From NCBI RefSeq assembly GCF_042678185.1, contig NZ_JBHUDQ010000007.1: a DNA stretch of 64,000 bases, one strand, 5' to 3'. How positions within the stretch are numbered: position 1 is the first letter of the stretch; each line of letters opens with the position of its first letter. The notes beneath the pieces were generated by a model, which worked only from the letters and a program-made list of their open reading frames with translations, did no database searches and was not told the DNA's origin. Positions 15,889 to 24,101 of this stretch are shown piece after piece. Position numbers and translations under genes: made by a program. The stretch comes from Ramlibacter ginsenosidimutans. GTDB taxonomy: Bacteria > Pseudomonadota > Gammaproteobacteria > Burkholderiales > Burkholderiaceae_C.

Positions 15889-16866
15889 TCAGGCGCTTGC
15901 TTCCTGGAGCACGCCGGCGAGCACGCGGCGGACCAGCGGAATCTTGAAGTCGTTGTCGCCGTAGCCGCGCGCGCCCTGCAGCACCGCGTCGGCGGCCTGC
16001 GCGGCCCCTTGCTGCGGCTGGGCCTTCGCGAGCGCCTGCTCGGCATCGGGCACGCGCCAGGGCTGGTGCGCGATGCCGCCGAAGGCGAGGCGGGCGTTGC
16101 GGATCGCGCCGTCGGCGGCGTCGACGATGGCCGCGACCGACACCAGCGCGAAGGCATACGAGGCGCGGTCGCGCACCTTGCGGTACACCTGCTTGCCGGG
16201 CGGCGGTGGCGGCAGCACGACGGAGGTGATCAGCTCGCCGTGGGCGAGATTGGTGTCGATGTGCGGCGTGTCGCCCGGCAGCCGGTAGAAATCGGCGATC
16301 GGGATCACGCGCCTGCGACCACTGCCCTGGACGGTCTCCACCTGTGCATCGAGCACGCGCATGGCCACGGCCATGTCGGAAGGATGCGTGGCGATGCACT
16401 GCTCGCTGGTGCCGACGATCGCGTGATTGCGCGTGAAGCCGCCGAGGGCGGCGCAGCCCGAGCCGGGCGTGCGCTTGTTGCAGGGCTTGCCGGGGTCGTA
16501 GAAGTAGTAGCAGCGCGTGCGCTGCAGCAGGTTGCCGCCGGTGGTGGCCTTGTTGCGCAGCTGCGCCGAGGCGCCGGCGAGCAGCGCCCGGCTCAGCACC
16601 GGATAGCGCGAACGCACGCGTGCGTCGGCGGCCAGGTCGCTGTTGCGCACGAGCGTGCCGATGCGCAGCCCGCCCTCCTGGGTGTCCTCGACGCGGTCGA
16701 GGCCCAGGCGGTTGACGTCCACCAGGTGCACGGGCGTCTCGACCTGGATCTTCATCAGGTCCAGCAGGTTGGTGCCGCCGGCGATGAACTTCGCGCCCTC
16801 GCGCCCCGTCACCGCCTGCGCGGCGGCTTCCACGCTGCTCGCCCGCTCGTACGTGAAGGCTTTCAT
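15889..16866 (-). CDS. Aldehyde oxidoreductase FAD/4Fe-4S subunit (PaoB-like)
   Basis: The 325-residue protein matches the FAD-binding subunit of the PaoABC group: KFIAGGTNLLDLMK for FAD, ATTGGNLLQRTRCYYF, and a Cys-bearing insert (CYYFYDPGKPCNKRTPGSGC) that in PaoB binds an extra [4Fe-4S] cluster absent from ordinary xanthine dehydrogenases. Its ATG overlaps the TGA of the 2Fe-2S gene by ATGA, so translation is coupled. It carries electrons from the molybdenum subunit to FAD. Confidence 0.9.
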   Translation of the reverse strand: MKAFTYERASSVEAAAQAVTGREGAKFIAGGTNLLDLMKIQVETPVHLVDVNRLGLDRVEDTQEGGLRIGTLVRNSDLAADARVRSRYPVLSRALLAGASAQLRNKATTGGNLLQRTRCYYFYDPGKPCNKRTPGSGCAALGGFTRNHAIVGTSEQCIATHPSDMAVAMRVLDAQVETVQGSGRRRVIPIADFYRLPGDTPHIDTNLAHGELITSVVLPPPPPGKQVYRKVRDRASYAFALVSVAAIVDAADGAIRNARLAFGGIAHQPWRVPDAEQALAKAQPQQGAAQAADAVLQGARGYGDNDFKIPLVRRVLAGVLQEASA

Positions 16867-17453
16867 CGCGCTTCCCCCACTTCGCGGATCGCCGCGACGA
16901 TGTTGGGGTACGCGCTGCAGCGGCACAGGTTGCCGCTCATGCGCTCGCGGATTTCCTCGTCGCTGAATGCGGGCGGCTGCTGCAGGTCTGCGGTGACGTG
17001 GCTGGGCATGCCGTCGCGCAGCTCCTGCAGCATGGCCTGCGCGGAGCAGATCTGCCCAGGCGTGCAGTAGCCGCACTGGAAGCCGTCGTGCTTCAGGAAC
17101 GCGGCTTGCAGCGCATGGAGCTGGCCCGGCTGGCCCAGGCCTTCGATCGTGGTGACCTCGTCGCCCTCGTGCATCACCGCCAGCGTGAGGCAGCTGTTGA
17201 TGCGGCGGCCGCCGACCAGCACCGTGCAGGCGCCGCACTGGCCGTGGTCGCAGCCCTTCTTGGTGCCGGTGAGCTGCAAGTGCTCGCGCAAGGCGTCGAG
17301 CAGGGACGTGCGTGGGTCGAGCTGCAACTCGCGCACCTGGCCATTGATGCTCAGGCGGACGTTGATCGCGTCGGGCGGCGCTGCGGGGCGCAGCACCAGG
17401 GCCGTCGTGGATTCAAACGGGGTGTCCCCTTCGGGACGATCTTTCTCTGCCAT
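16863..17453 (-). CDS. Aldehyde oxidoreductase 2Fe-2S subunit (PaoA-like)
   Basis: The 196-residue protein has a plant-type ferredoxin cluster (KKGCDHGQCGACTVLVGGRR with C-x4-C-x2-C, closing Cys in INSCLTL) and a C-terminal helical domain with the second cluster (GFQCGYCTPGQ and NLCRCSAYPNI). It passes electrons between the two other subunits. The start MAEKDRPEGD has no twin-arginine signal, unlike E. coli PaoA, so this enzyme may be cytoplasmic, or the start may be misplaced. First gene of the three-gene operon. Confidence 0.9.
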   Translation of the reverse strand: MAEKDRPEGDTPFESTTALVLRPAAPPDAINVRLSINGQVRELQLDPRTSLLDALREHLQLTGTKKGCDHGQCGACTVLVGGRRINSCLTLAVMHEGDEVTTIEGLGQPGQLHALQAAFLKHDGFQCGYCTPGQICSAQAMLQELRDGMPSHVTADLQQPPAFSDEEIRERMSGNLCRCSAYPNIVAAIREVGEAR

Positions 17454-17555
17454 GGACTCTCCCGATGGGAGCGCCCAGTCTAGGCAGGCGTCGTGCGACA
17501 GCGGCGCGCGTTTCGCGCAGGGCAGTGTGGGTGCGCGCCTACGTCTCGCTGGATG

Positions 17556-17648
17556 GCTGGGGTTCGCTGGGGTTCGCTCGCGCTCACCGCCAGCCTACGG
17601 GAGAGGCCGGATTCGGTAGGCTGGCGGTGAGCGCCAGCGAACCCCAGC
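17556..17648. repeat. REP-like element, inverted pair
   Basis: Two arms of the GCTGGGGTTCGCT...CACCGCCAGCCTAC sequence face each other (17556-17598 and 17616-17648). The left arm contains a small internal duplication of GGGGTTCGCT. The second arm abuts the polA stop codon (17649), so the large hairpin could act as a terminator or 3' stabiliser for polA. Confidence 0.8.
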
Positions 17649-20474
17649 TCAATGCGCCTCTTCCCAGTTGGCGCCGACGCCGATCTCGGCGAGCAGCGGT
17701 ACGCGCAGTTCCGCCACGCCGGCCATGATGCGCGGGATCTCGACGCGCAACCACTCCACCTCGTCCTCGGGCACCTCGAACACCAGTTCGTCGTGCACCT
17801 GCATGATCATCTTCGTGCGGCGCTGCTGGGCGTCGAGCACCTGCTGCACCTTCACCATGGCCAGCTTGATCAGGTCGGCGGCCGTGCCCTGCATGGGCGC
17901 GTTGATGGCCTGCCGCTCCGCGCTGCCGCGCCGCGGCCCGTTGGGCGAATTGATCTCCGGCAGGTAGAGCCGGCGGCCGAACACCGTCTCGACGTACCCC
18001 TTGCTCTTGGCCGACAGCCGCGTCTCGTCCATGTACTGCTTCACGCCGGGGTAGCGCTGGAAGTAGCGGTCGATGTAGCTCTTCGCCGCCGCCGTCTCGA
18101 TGCCGAGGTTGCGCGCCAGCCCGAAGCTGCTCATGCCGTAGATCAGGCCGAAGTTGATGACCTTCGCGTAACGGCGCTGCTCGCTCGACACCTGGTCCAG
18201 GCCGACCCCGAACACTTCCGAGGCGGTGGCGCGGTGCACGTCCATGTTCTCGCGGAAGGCCCGCAGCAGCGCCTCGTCCTCGCTGATGTGCGCCATGATG
18301 CGCAGCTCGATCTGGCTGTAGTCGGCGCTCGCAATGCGCGATCCCGGCGGCGCGACGAAGGCTTCGCGGATGCGCCGTCCTTCCGCCGTGCGCACGGGGA
18401 TGTTCTGCAGGTTCGGGTCGTTGCTGGACAGCCGCCCCGTCACCGCCACCGCCTGCGCGTAATGCGTGTGCACGCGCCCCGTGCGCGGGTGCTGCATCTG
18501 CGGCAGCTTGTCGGTGTACGTGCCTTTCAGCTTCGAGAGCCCCCGGTGCTCGAGGATCTTGGCCGGCAGCGGATAGTCCTCCGCCAGCTTCTCCAGCACC
18601 TCTTCGTCGGTGCTCGGCGCCCCGCTCGCCGTCTTCTTCACGACCGGCAGCCCCAGCTTGACGAAGAACACCTCGCCGATCTGCTTGGGACTGCCCAGGT
18701 TGAACGGCTGGCCCGCGAGTTCGTGCGCCTCGCGTTCCAGCTGCATGATGCGGTTGCCCAGCTCGTTGCCCTGCTGCGCGAGCGCCTGCGCGTCGATCAG
18801 CACGCCGTTGCGCTCGATGCGGAACAGCACCTCGCTGCACTCCATCTCCAGGTCGTAGATGAAGCGCAGCTTGCGGTCGTTCTCCAGCTTGGGCCAGAGC
18901 GCCAGGTGCACGTCCAGCGTCTGGTCCGAGTCCTCGCAGGAGTATTCGGCGGCCTTGTCGATCGGCACCTGGTTGAAGCCGATCTGGCTGGCGCCCTTGC
19001 CCGCAACGGTTTCGTAGTCGATGCCGGTGCGCCCCAGGTGCCGCTCGGCGAGGCTCGCGAGACCGTGCGGCTTGTGCACTTCCAGCACGTAGCTTTCCAG
19101 CATGGTGTCGTGCACGTAGCCGCGCACCTCGATGCCGTGGTTGGCGAACACGTGGCGGTCGTACTTCACGTGCTGGCCGAGCTTGTGCTTGTCCGGGTTT
19201 TCCAGCCAGGGCTTCAGGCGCTGCAGCACTTCCTCGCGCGGCAGCTGGTCGGGCGCGCCCTGGTAGTCGTGCGACAGCGGGATGTAGGCGGCCAGGCCCG
19301 GTTCGGTGCTGAAGGACAGGCCCACGATGCGCGCCAGCATCTCGTCGAGCGAATCGGTTTCCGTGTCGAGCGCGACCAGCGCGGCCGCCTCGATGCGACC
19401 CAGCCAGGTCTCGAACTGCTCCCACGTGAAGATCGTTTCGTAGTGCAGCGTCGTGGCCTGCGACAGCCCGGAGAGGTCCGGCTCTTCGTAGCCGCCGCGC
19501 TGGATCGGCACCGGCCGTGCGCGGCCCGCCTTCGCGTGCTCCTCCAGCAGCTCCGGCGGCACCGCGTGCTCCTCCAGCTGCTTCACCAGGCCCTTGAAGC
19601 CGAAGCGTTCGTAGAACTCCTTCAGCTTCTCGACGTCCTGGCCGCCGATGACGATGTCCTCCAGCTCGGGGAAGCCCGGGATGTGGTCCTTCAGGTCGCA
19701 GTCCGTCCGGACGGTCAGCAGGTGCCGGCCCTTGGGCAGCCAGTCCAGCGCCTTGCGCAGGTTCTCGCCCACCGCGCCCTTCACCTCGTGCGCCCGCTCG
19801 ATCAGGTTGTCCAGGGACCCGAACTCCTTCAGCAGCTTGACGGCCGTCTTCGGCCCGACCTTGTCGACGCCGGGCACGTTGTCCACCGAGTCGCCGACGA
19901 GTGTCTGGTAGTCCACCATGAGGCGCGGCGGCACCCCGAACTCCACCTCCACGCCGGTCATGTCGCGCTTGCGGTCGTTCATGGTGTCGATCACCGTCAC
20001 GTGCTCGTTCACCAGTTGCGACAAGTCCTTGTCGCCGCTGGAGATCACCGTCACCAGCCCGCGCTGGGTGGCCATGCAGGCCAGCGTGCCGATCACGTCG
20101 TCGGCCTCCACGCCGGGCACGTTCAGCACCTTCCAACCGAGCAGGCGCACCACCTCGTGGATCGGCTCGATCTGGGCGCGCAGGTCGTCGGGCATGGGCG
20201 AGCGCGTCGCCTTGTAGTCGGGGAAGACCTCGTCGCGGAAGGTCTTGCCGGGCGCGTCGAACACGCAGGCCGCGTAGTCGGCGCGGATGTCGCGGCGCAG
20301 CTTCTGCAGCATGTTGATCATTCCGCGGATCGCGCCGGTGGCGGCGCTGGTCGGATCGCCGGGAACGGCCCGCAGGTCGGGCATCGCGTGGTAGGCCCGG
20401 TACAGGTAGCTGGATCCGTCCACCAGCAGCAGCACCTTGGGTTCGGGTTGGGGGACTGCGTCCGTCTCGCTCAT
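17649..20474 (-). CDS. polA: DNA polymerase I
   Basis: The 941-residue enzyme has the full three-domain layout: N-terminal 5'-3' exonuclease (LLVDGSSYLYRAYHA, GVEADDVIGTLA), an active 3'-5' exonuclease (LVALDTETDSLDEM with the DxE metal ligands), and the polymerase with motif A SADYSQIELRIMAHIS, motif B KVINFGLIYGMSSFG and motif C MQVHDELVFEV. It fills gaps in repair and Okazaki maturation. MSETDAV at 20474 is used; MSAMSETD at 20483 is equally possible. It is divergent from the DUF2782 gene. Confidence 0.97.
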   Translation of the reverse strand: MSETDAVPQPEPKVLLLVDGSSYLYRAYHAMPDLRAVPGDPTSAATGAIRGMINMLQKLRRDIRADYAACVFDAPGKTFRDEVFPDYKATRSPMPDDLRAQIEPIHEVVRLLGWKVLNVPGVEADDVIGTLACMATQRGLVTVISSGDKDLSQLVNEHVTVIDTMNDRKRDMTGVEVEFGVPPRLMVDYQTLVGDSVDNVPGVDKVGPKTAVKLLKEFGSLDNLIERAHEVKGAVGENLRKALDWLPKGRHLLTVRTDCDLKDHIPGFPELEDIVIGGQDVEKLKEFYERFGFKGLVKQLEEHAVPPELLEEHAKAGRARPVPIQRGGYEEPDLSGLSQATTLHYETIFTWEQFETWLGRIEAAALVALDTETDSLDEMLARIVGLSFSTEPGLAAYIPLSHDYQGAPDQLPREEVLQRLKPWLENPDKHKLGQHVKYDRHVFANHGIEVRGYVHDTMLESYVLEVHKPHGLASLAERHLGRTGIDYETVAGKGASQIGFNQVPIDKAAEYSCEDSDQTLDVHLALWPKLENDRKLRFIYDLEMECSEVLFRIERNGVLIDAQALAQQGNELGNRIMQLEREAHELAGQPFNLGSPKQIGEVFFVKLGLPVVKKTASGAPSTDEEVLEKLAEDYPLPAKILEHRGLSKLKGTYTDKLPQMQHPRTGRVHTHYAQAVAVTGRLSSNDPNLQNIPVRTAEGRRIREAFVAPPGSRIASADYSQIELRIMAHISEDEALLRAFRENMDVHRATASEVFGVGLDQVSSEQRRYAKVINFGLIYGMSSFGLARNLGIETAAAKSYIDRYFQRYPGVKQYMDETRLSAKSKGYVETVFGRRLYLPEINSPNGPRRGSAERQAINAPMQGTAADLIKLAMVKVQQVLDAQQRRTKMIMQVHDELVFEVPEDEVEWLRVEIPRIMAGVAELRVPLLAEIGVGANWEEAH

Positions 20475-20545
20475 GGCGGACATTGTGCCTGCCGGGCCCA
20501 CGCGGGTCCGGGAGCGCGCGCCTCGCCCCGGCCTACAATCAGGGT

Positions 20546-20866
20546 ATGCGCACGCGTCTCGTCCTGCTCGTCCTCCTCGGTGCCGCCCTGCCCGCCTTCG
20601 CACAGGCGCCGGCGGAGCGCGAAAAGCTGGATCCGCGCAAGAACCAGAAGATCGAACACCTCACCGTGGAAGACAAGAGCAACCGCATCGACGAGGTGCG
20701 CGTCGGCGGGCAGAGCCAGAGCGTGAAGGTGCAGCCCAAGGGCGCGCCGGCCTACGAGATGCAGCCCACCGACCTGGCGCGCGGGGCCGGCGCTGCTGGC
20801 GCCGCCGACAGCCACGACGGCTTCGCGCAGCGCAAGCAGCGGGTCTGGAACGTCTTCGGCTTCTAG
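20546..20866 (+). CDS. DUF2782 secreted protein
   Basis: The 106-residue protein has a signal peptide (LVLLVLLGAALPAFAQ) and a short domain with IDEVRVGGQSQSVKVQPKG, matching DUF2782. Its position between polA and thrB is the same as in Pseudomonas, which supports the assignment. Function unknown; predicted periplasmic. Its stop codon TAG is followed at once by the thrB ATG, so the two are co-transcribed and probably translationally coupled. Confidence 0.8.
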   Translation: MRTRLVLLVLLGAALPAFAQAPAEREKLDPRKNQKIEHLTVEDKSNRIDEVRVGGQSQSVKVQPKGAPAYEMQPTDLARGAGAAGAADSHDGFAQRKQRVWNVFGF

Positions 20867-21844
20867 ATGGCTGTTTTCACGGAGGTCTCGGAAGACGAGG
20901 CACGCGCGCTGCTGCGCGCGCTGAACCTCGGCGAGCTGCGCACGCTGCGCGGCATCCAGAGCGGGATCGAGAACACCAATTATTTCGTCACCGCCGAAGA
21001 CATGTTCGGCCAGCGCGAGTACGTGCTGACGCTGTTCGAGCGGCTCACGTTCGAGCAGCTGCCGTTCTACCTGCACCTGATGAAGCACCTGGCCCAGCAC
21101 GGCATCCCCGTGCCGGACCCGGCCGCGGACCGCAGTGGCGACATCCTGCACACCGTCTGCGGCAAGCCGGCGGCGCTGGTGAACAAGCTCGAGGGCCAGC
21201 ACGAACTCGCGCCGGGGCCGGATCATTGCGCGCAGGTCGGGGCCATGCTGGCGCGGATGCACCTGGCGGGCCGCGACTACCAGCGGCGGCAACCCAACCT
21301 GCGCGGGCTGGCGTGGTGGAACGAGACCGTTCCCGTGGTGCTGCCCTTCGTGAGCCCGGAACAGGCGATGCTCCTGCGCGGCGAACTCGCGTACCAGAAC
21401 CATGTGGCAGCGAGCGCCGCCTATGCGGCCCTGCCCCGCGGCCCTGTGCACGCCGACCTGTTCCGCGACAACGTGATGTTCGAGCAGGGGCGGCTCAGCG
21501 GCTTCTTCGACTTCTATTTCGCGGGCGTGGACAGCTGGCTGTTCGACCTGGCCGTGTGCCTGAACGACTGGGCGATCGACCTGGCCACCGGCGCGCACGA
21601 CGCTCCGCGTGCGCGCGCGTTCGTCGAAGCCTATGCCGCCGTGCGCCCCCTCACGCCGGCGGAGCGCCAGTTGCTGCCCGCCATGCTGCGGGCGGGCGCG
21701 CTGCGCTTCTGGATCTCCCGCCTGTGGGACTTCCACCTTCCGCGCGAAGCCTCGCTGCTCAAGCCGCACGACCCGAGCCACTTCGAGCGCGTGCTGCGCG
21801 AGCGCGTGCGCCGTCCGGTGAACGCTGCTGCGGTGCTGGCCTGA
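20867..21844 (+). CDS. thrB: Homoserine kinase, aminoglycoside-kinase fold
   Basis: The 325-residue protein is the APH-fold type of homoserine kinase found in beta- and gamma-proteobacteria. Visible motifs: GIQSGIENTNYFV nucleotide loop, YVLTLFERL with the ATP Lys replaced by the family pattern, HADLFRDNVMF Brenner motif and FFDFYFAGVDSWLFDLA for metal binding. It phosphorylates homoserine in threonine biosynthesis. The start directly abuts the DUF2782 stop. No thrC or hom is in the window. Confidence 0.92.
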   Translation: MAVFTEVSEDEARALLRALNLGELRTLRGIQSGIENTNYFVTAEDMFGQREYVLTLFERLTFEQLPFYLHLMKHLAQHGIPVPDPAADRSGDILHTVCGKPAALVNKLEGQHELAPGPDHCAQVGAMLARMHLAGRDYQRRQPNLRGLAWWNETVPVVLPFVSPEQAMLLRGELAYQNHVAASAAYAALPRGPVHADLFRDNVMFEQGRLSGFFDFYFAGVDSWLFDLAVCLNDWAIDLATGAHDAPRARAFVEAYAAVRPLTPAERQLLPAMLRAGALRFWISRLWDFHLPREASLLKPHDPSHFERVLRERVRRPVNAAAVLA

Positions 21845-21973
21845 TGCGGCGCACGGCCACTGCGACGGCGACCCGGGCTGCAGGCCTGCGCCAAATCCGT
21901 CACGCCGCGCCGGCACGCGGGCGGACAACCGTCACTGCGCCGTGATCGAAGAACGACACCCGAGCCTCCTTCC

Positions 21974-22759
21974 GTGAAACTGAACATCGTTCCTGCGCGC
22001 ACCGGCCTCCAGTGGGTGAAACTGGGCATGAGGACGTTCTTCCGGCAGCCGCTCGCGCTCACGGGGCTGTTCTTCATGTACATGGCGGTGGTGCTGGTGA
22101 TCTCGCAAATCCCCGTTCTCGGCCCGATGCTCGGGGCCATGCTGGTGCCGGCGGCCACGCTGGGACTGATGGCGGCATCCGCGGAGGCGTCGAGCGGGCG
22201 CTTTCCCATGCCCACCGTGCTGCTCAGCGCCTTCCGTGCCGGGCGCCAGCGCGCACGCGCGATGCTGGTCCTGGGCGCGATCTACACCGCGGGGTCGCTG
22301 GTCGCGACCGGCCTGGGCACGCTGCTGGTCGGCGATGCCGGCAGCGGCGCGGCCGCCGATGCGCAGATGCCCGAGGTGGACACGCGCACGCTGCTGATCC
22401 TGCTGCTGCATTCGCCTTTGGTGGTGATGTTCTGGCATGCGCCGGCGCTCGTGCACTGGCACGGCGTCACGCCCGTGAAGAGCCTGTTCTTCAGCGTCGT
22501 CGCCTGCTTCCGCAACTTCGGCGCGCTGGCGGTGTACGGCGTCGCCTGGGTCATGGTGTTCGTGGCCATCGGCTTCCTGGTCAGCAGCGTCGGCCTGATG
22601 CTCGGCGGACTGGCGGTGGCGCGCAGCATCATGGTGCCCACGGTGCTGATCCTGGTCGCGATGTTTTCCACCTCGCTCTATTTCACGTTCCGCGACAGCT
22701 TCCGCGCCGACGACGCGACGGGCGAAGCGGGCCCACCCGGAGAAGAAAGCCACCCATGA
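21974..22759 (+). CDS. BPSS1780-family membrane protein
   Basis: The 261-residue integral membrane protein has about six hydrophobic segments and the family N-terminus VPARTGLQWVKLGMRTFFRQP. The family is restricted mainly to Burkholderiales and has no known function. GTG at 21974 is used, a few bases after CCTCCTTCC. Its TGA overlaps the ATG of the FecR-like gene (ATGA), so the two are translationally coupled and may act together at the envelope. Confidence 0.85.
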   Translation: MKLNIVPARTGLQWVKLGMRTFFRQPLALTGLFFMYMAVVLVISQIPVLGPMLGAMLVPAATLGLMAASAEASSGRFPMPTVLLSAFRAGRQRARAMLVLGAIYTAGSLVATGLGTLLVGDAGSGAAADAQMPEVDTRTLLILLLHSPLVVMFWHAPALVHWHGVTPVKSLFFSVVACFRNFGALAVYGVAWVMVFVAIGFLVSSVGLMLGGLAVARSIMVPTVLILVAMFSTSLYFTFRDSFRADDATGEAGPPGEESHP

Positions 22760-23493
22760 GCCACCACATCCTGCAAGGACGCACCGAAGCCGAAGTGCTC
22801 TGGCATCGCCGGCGCAGCTTCCTGCAGGCGGCGGCGGCCTGGACGGCGATGGGGGGCTATGGCGCCGCACTCGCACAGCAGCGCAGCAACGTCGTGGAGC
22901 TGGCGGGCGATGCCTTCGTCAACGGCCAGAAGCTGCTGCAGGACCAGTACATCCAGACCGGCGACCAGATCGAGACCGGGCCGGACTCGCACCTGGTGTT
23001 CGTGATGGGCAACTCCGCCTTCCTGGTGCGGCAGAACTCGCGCATGACGGTGGAGCGCGGCGCCACCCTGAACGCGGTCAGCGTGCTGCGCCTGATCACC
23101 GGCGCGATCGTCAGCGTGTGGAGCAAGGGCAACTCGCGCCAGATCACCACGCCGACGCTCACCGCCGGCATCCGGGGCACCGGCGTGTACACCGAGATCG
23201 CACCGGACGGCCGCACCTATTTCTGCAACTGCTACGGCACGGTGGAACTCTCCACCATGACCGACCGCGCGCTCTCCCGGTCGCAGTACCACCAGTCGTT
23301 CTGGGTCGACCCGCAGCCGCGCGCCGGCCGCCAGTTGGCGGCCGCGCCTGCGATCAACCACACGGACGAAGAGCTGGAGCGGCTCGCGGCCCTCACCGAC
23401 CAGCGCACCGCCTGGCAGGAACTCGGTCGCAAGGGCGTGAAGGACGGAGCCGGTTACATGGATCCCGGCCACGTGCACCCGCTGGCGCGCTGA
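22756..23493 (+). CDS. FecR-domain protein with Tat signal
   Basis: The 245-residue protein has an RRRSFLQAAAAW twin-arginine signal ending near ALAQ (about residue 36). A FecR-like beta domain follows: VVELAGDAFVNGQKL, IQTGDQIETGPDSHLVFVM, FLVRQNSRMTVERG and TPTLTAGIRGTGVYTEI. Classical FecR proteins relay signals to ECF sigma factors, but here neither a sigma factor nor a TonB receptor is adjacent, and the protein is Tat-exported without a cytoplasmic anti-sigma part. A carbohydrate- or ligand-sensing periplasmic role is inferred. Coupled to the membrane gene upstream. Confidence 0.82.
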   Translation: MSHHILQGRTEAEVLWHRRRSFLQAAAAWTAMGGYGAALAQQRSNVVELAGDAFVNGQKLLQDQYIQTGDQIETGPDSHLVFVMGNSAFLVRQNSRMTVERGATLNAVSVLRLITGAIVSVWSKGNSRQITTPTLTAGIRGTGVYTEIAPDGRTYFCNCYGTVELSTMTDRALSRSQYHQSFWVDPQPRAGRQLAAAPAINHTDEELERLAALTDQRTAWQELGRKGVKDGAGYMDPGHVHPLAR

Positions 23494-23577
23494 GGCTTCG
23501 GTGGCCGTTCGTCGGCGGCGGCACGGGAATGGGGCTGCCGCGACGGAGTCGACGTGAAAGCGCAAATTCCCCCTTGG

Positions 23578-23598
23578 CTAACTGTAAGACTTTGTTAG
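23578..23598. promoter_or_regulatory. Possible promoter with inverted repeat
   Basis: CTAAC (23578-23582) and GTTAG (23594-23598) form an inverted repeat in an AT-richer stretch about 35 bases before ATG 23631. TTGGCT (23574-23579) with the downstream TTAGAC could be a weak -35/-10 pair. Confidence 0.25.
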
Positions 23599-23630
23599 AC
23601 TGGCCGGATGCGAGCGAGTGAGGGGGAGCG

Positions 23631-24059
23631 ATGATCAAGCCATCGATAAGCCAGGACTTTCCGGACACCCAGCCGATCACGGTGCCGATGGAATTCGAAG
23701 CGTCCCTGGACGCGCCGACCGAGCCCATGGGCCTGATGGACATGCCGGCGTACGGCGGCCTCGAGCTCGCTCCGATCGAGGTGACGCTCTACGAGGTGAC
23801 CGGGCTCACGCGCAAGGACAACCGCGTCTGCCCCCAGCCTTCGCGCTGGCTGGAGATGTACCGCATCCTGCAGGATCAGCCTGGTCGCGACGGACTGCCC
23901 CCGGACCCGGTCGTGGGTTCGGCCTGGGCTTCCACGCCGCCGCTGGCCAAGCGCATGGCCTTCCACGAGCAGCTGGAATGGGCCGACCGGAACCACTGCC
24001 TCACCCCGGTCCACGAGTACCTGAAGACACTGCGCGACGTCGACTGGTACGTGGCCTGA
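23631..24059 (+). CDS. Hypothetical cytoplasmic protein
   Basis: The 142-residue protein has no signal, membrane segment or recognised domain. The C-terminal half is aromatic and charged (WLEMYRILQDQPG, AFHEQLEWADRNHCLTPVHE), suggesting a small folded domain. AGGGGGAGCG precedes ATG 23631. It converges with uvrD, and only about 40 bases separate them. Coding use matches the surrounding host genes, so it is probably native. Confidence 0.7.
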   Translation: MIKPSISQDFPDTQPITVPMEFEASLDAPTEPMGLMDMPAYGGLELAPIEVTLYEVTGLTRKDNRVCPQPSRWLEMYRILQDQPGRDGLPPDPVVGSAWASTPPLAKRMAFHEQLEWADRNHCLTPVHEYLKTLRDVDWYVA

Positions 24060-24101
24060 GCCGCGTGCGCCCCACTGGCGCGCGGCGCCAGGAGCAGGCT
24101 C

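Noticed and set aside
17652..20726. 1024-codon plus-strand frame opposite polA
   Set aside because: Antisense shadow; polA has all catalytic motifs on the other strand.
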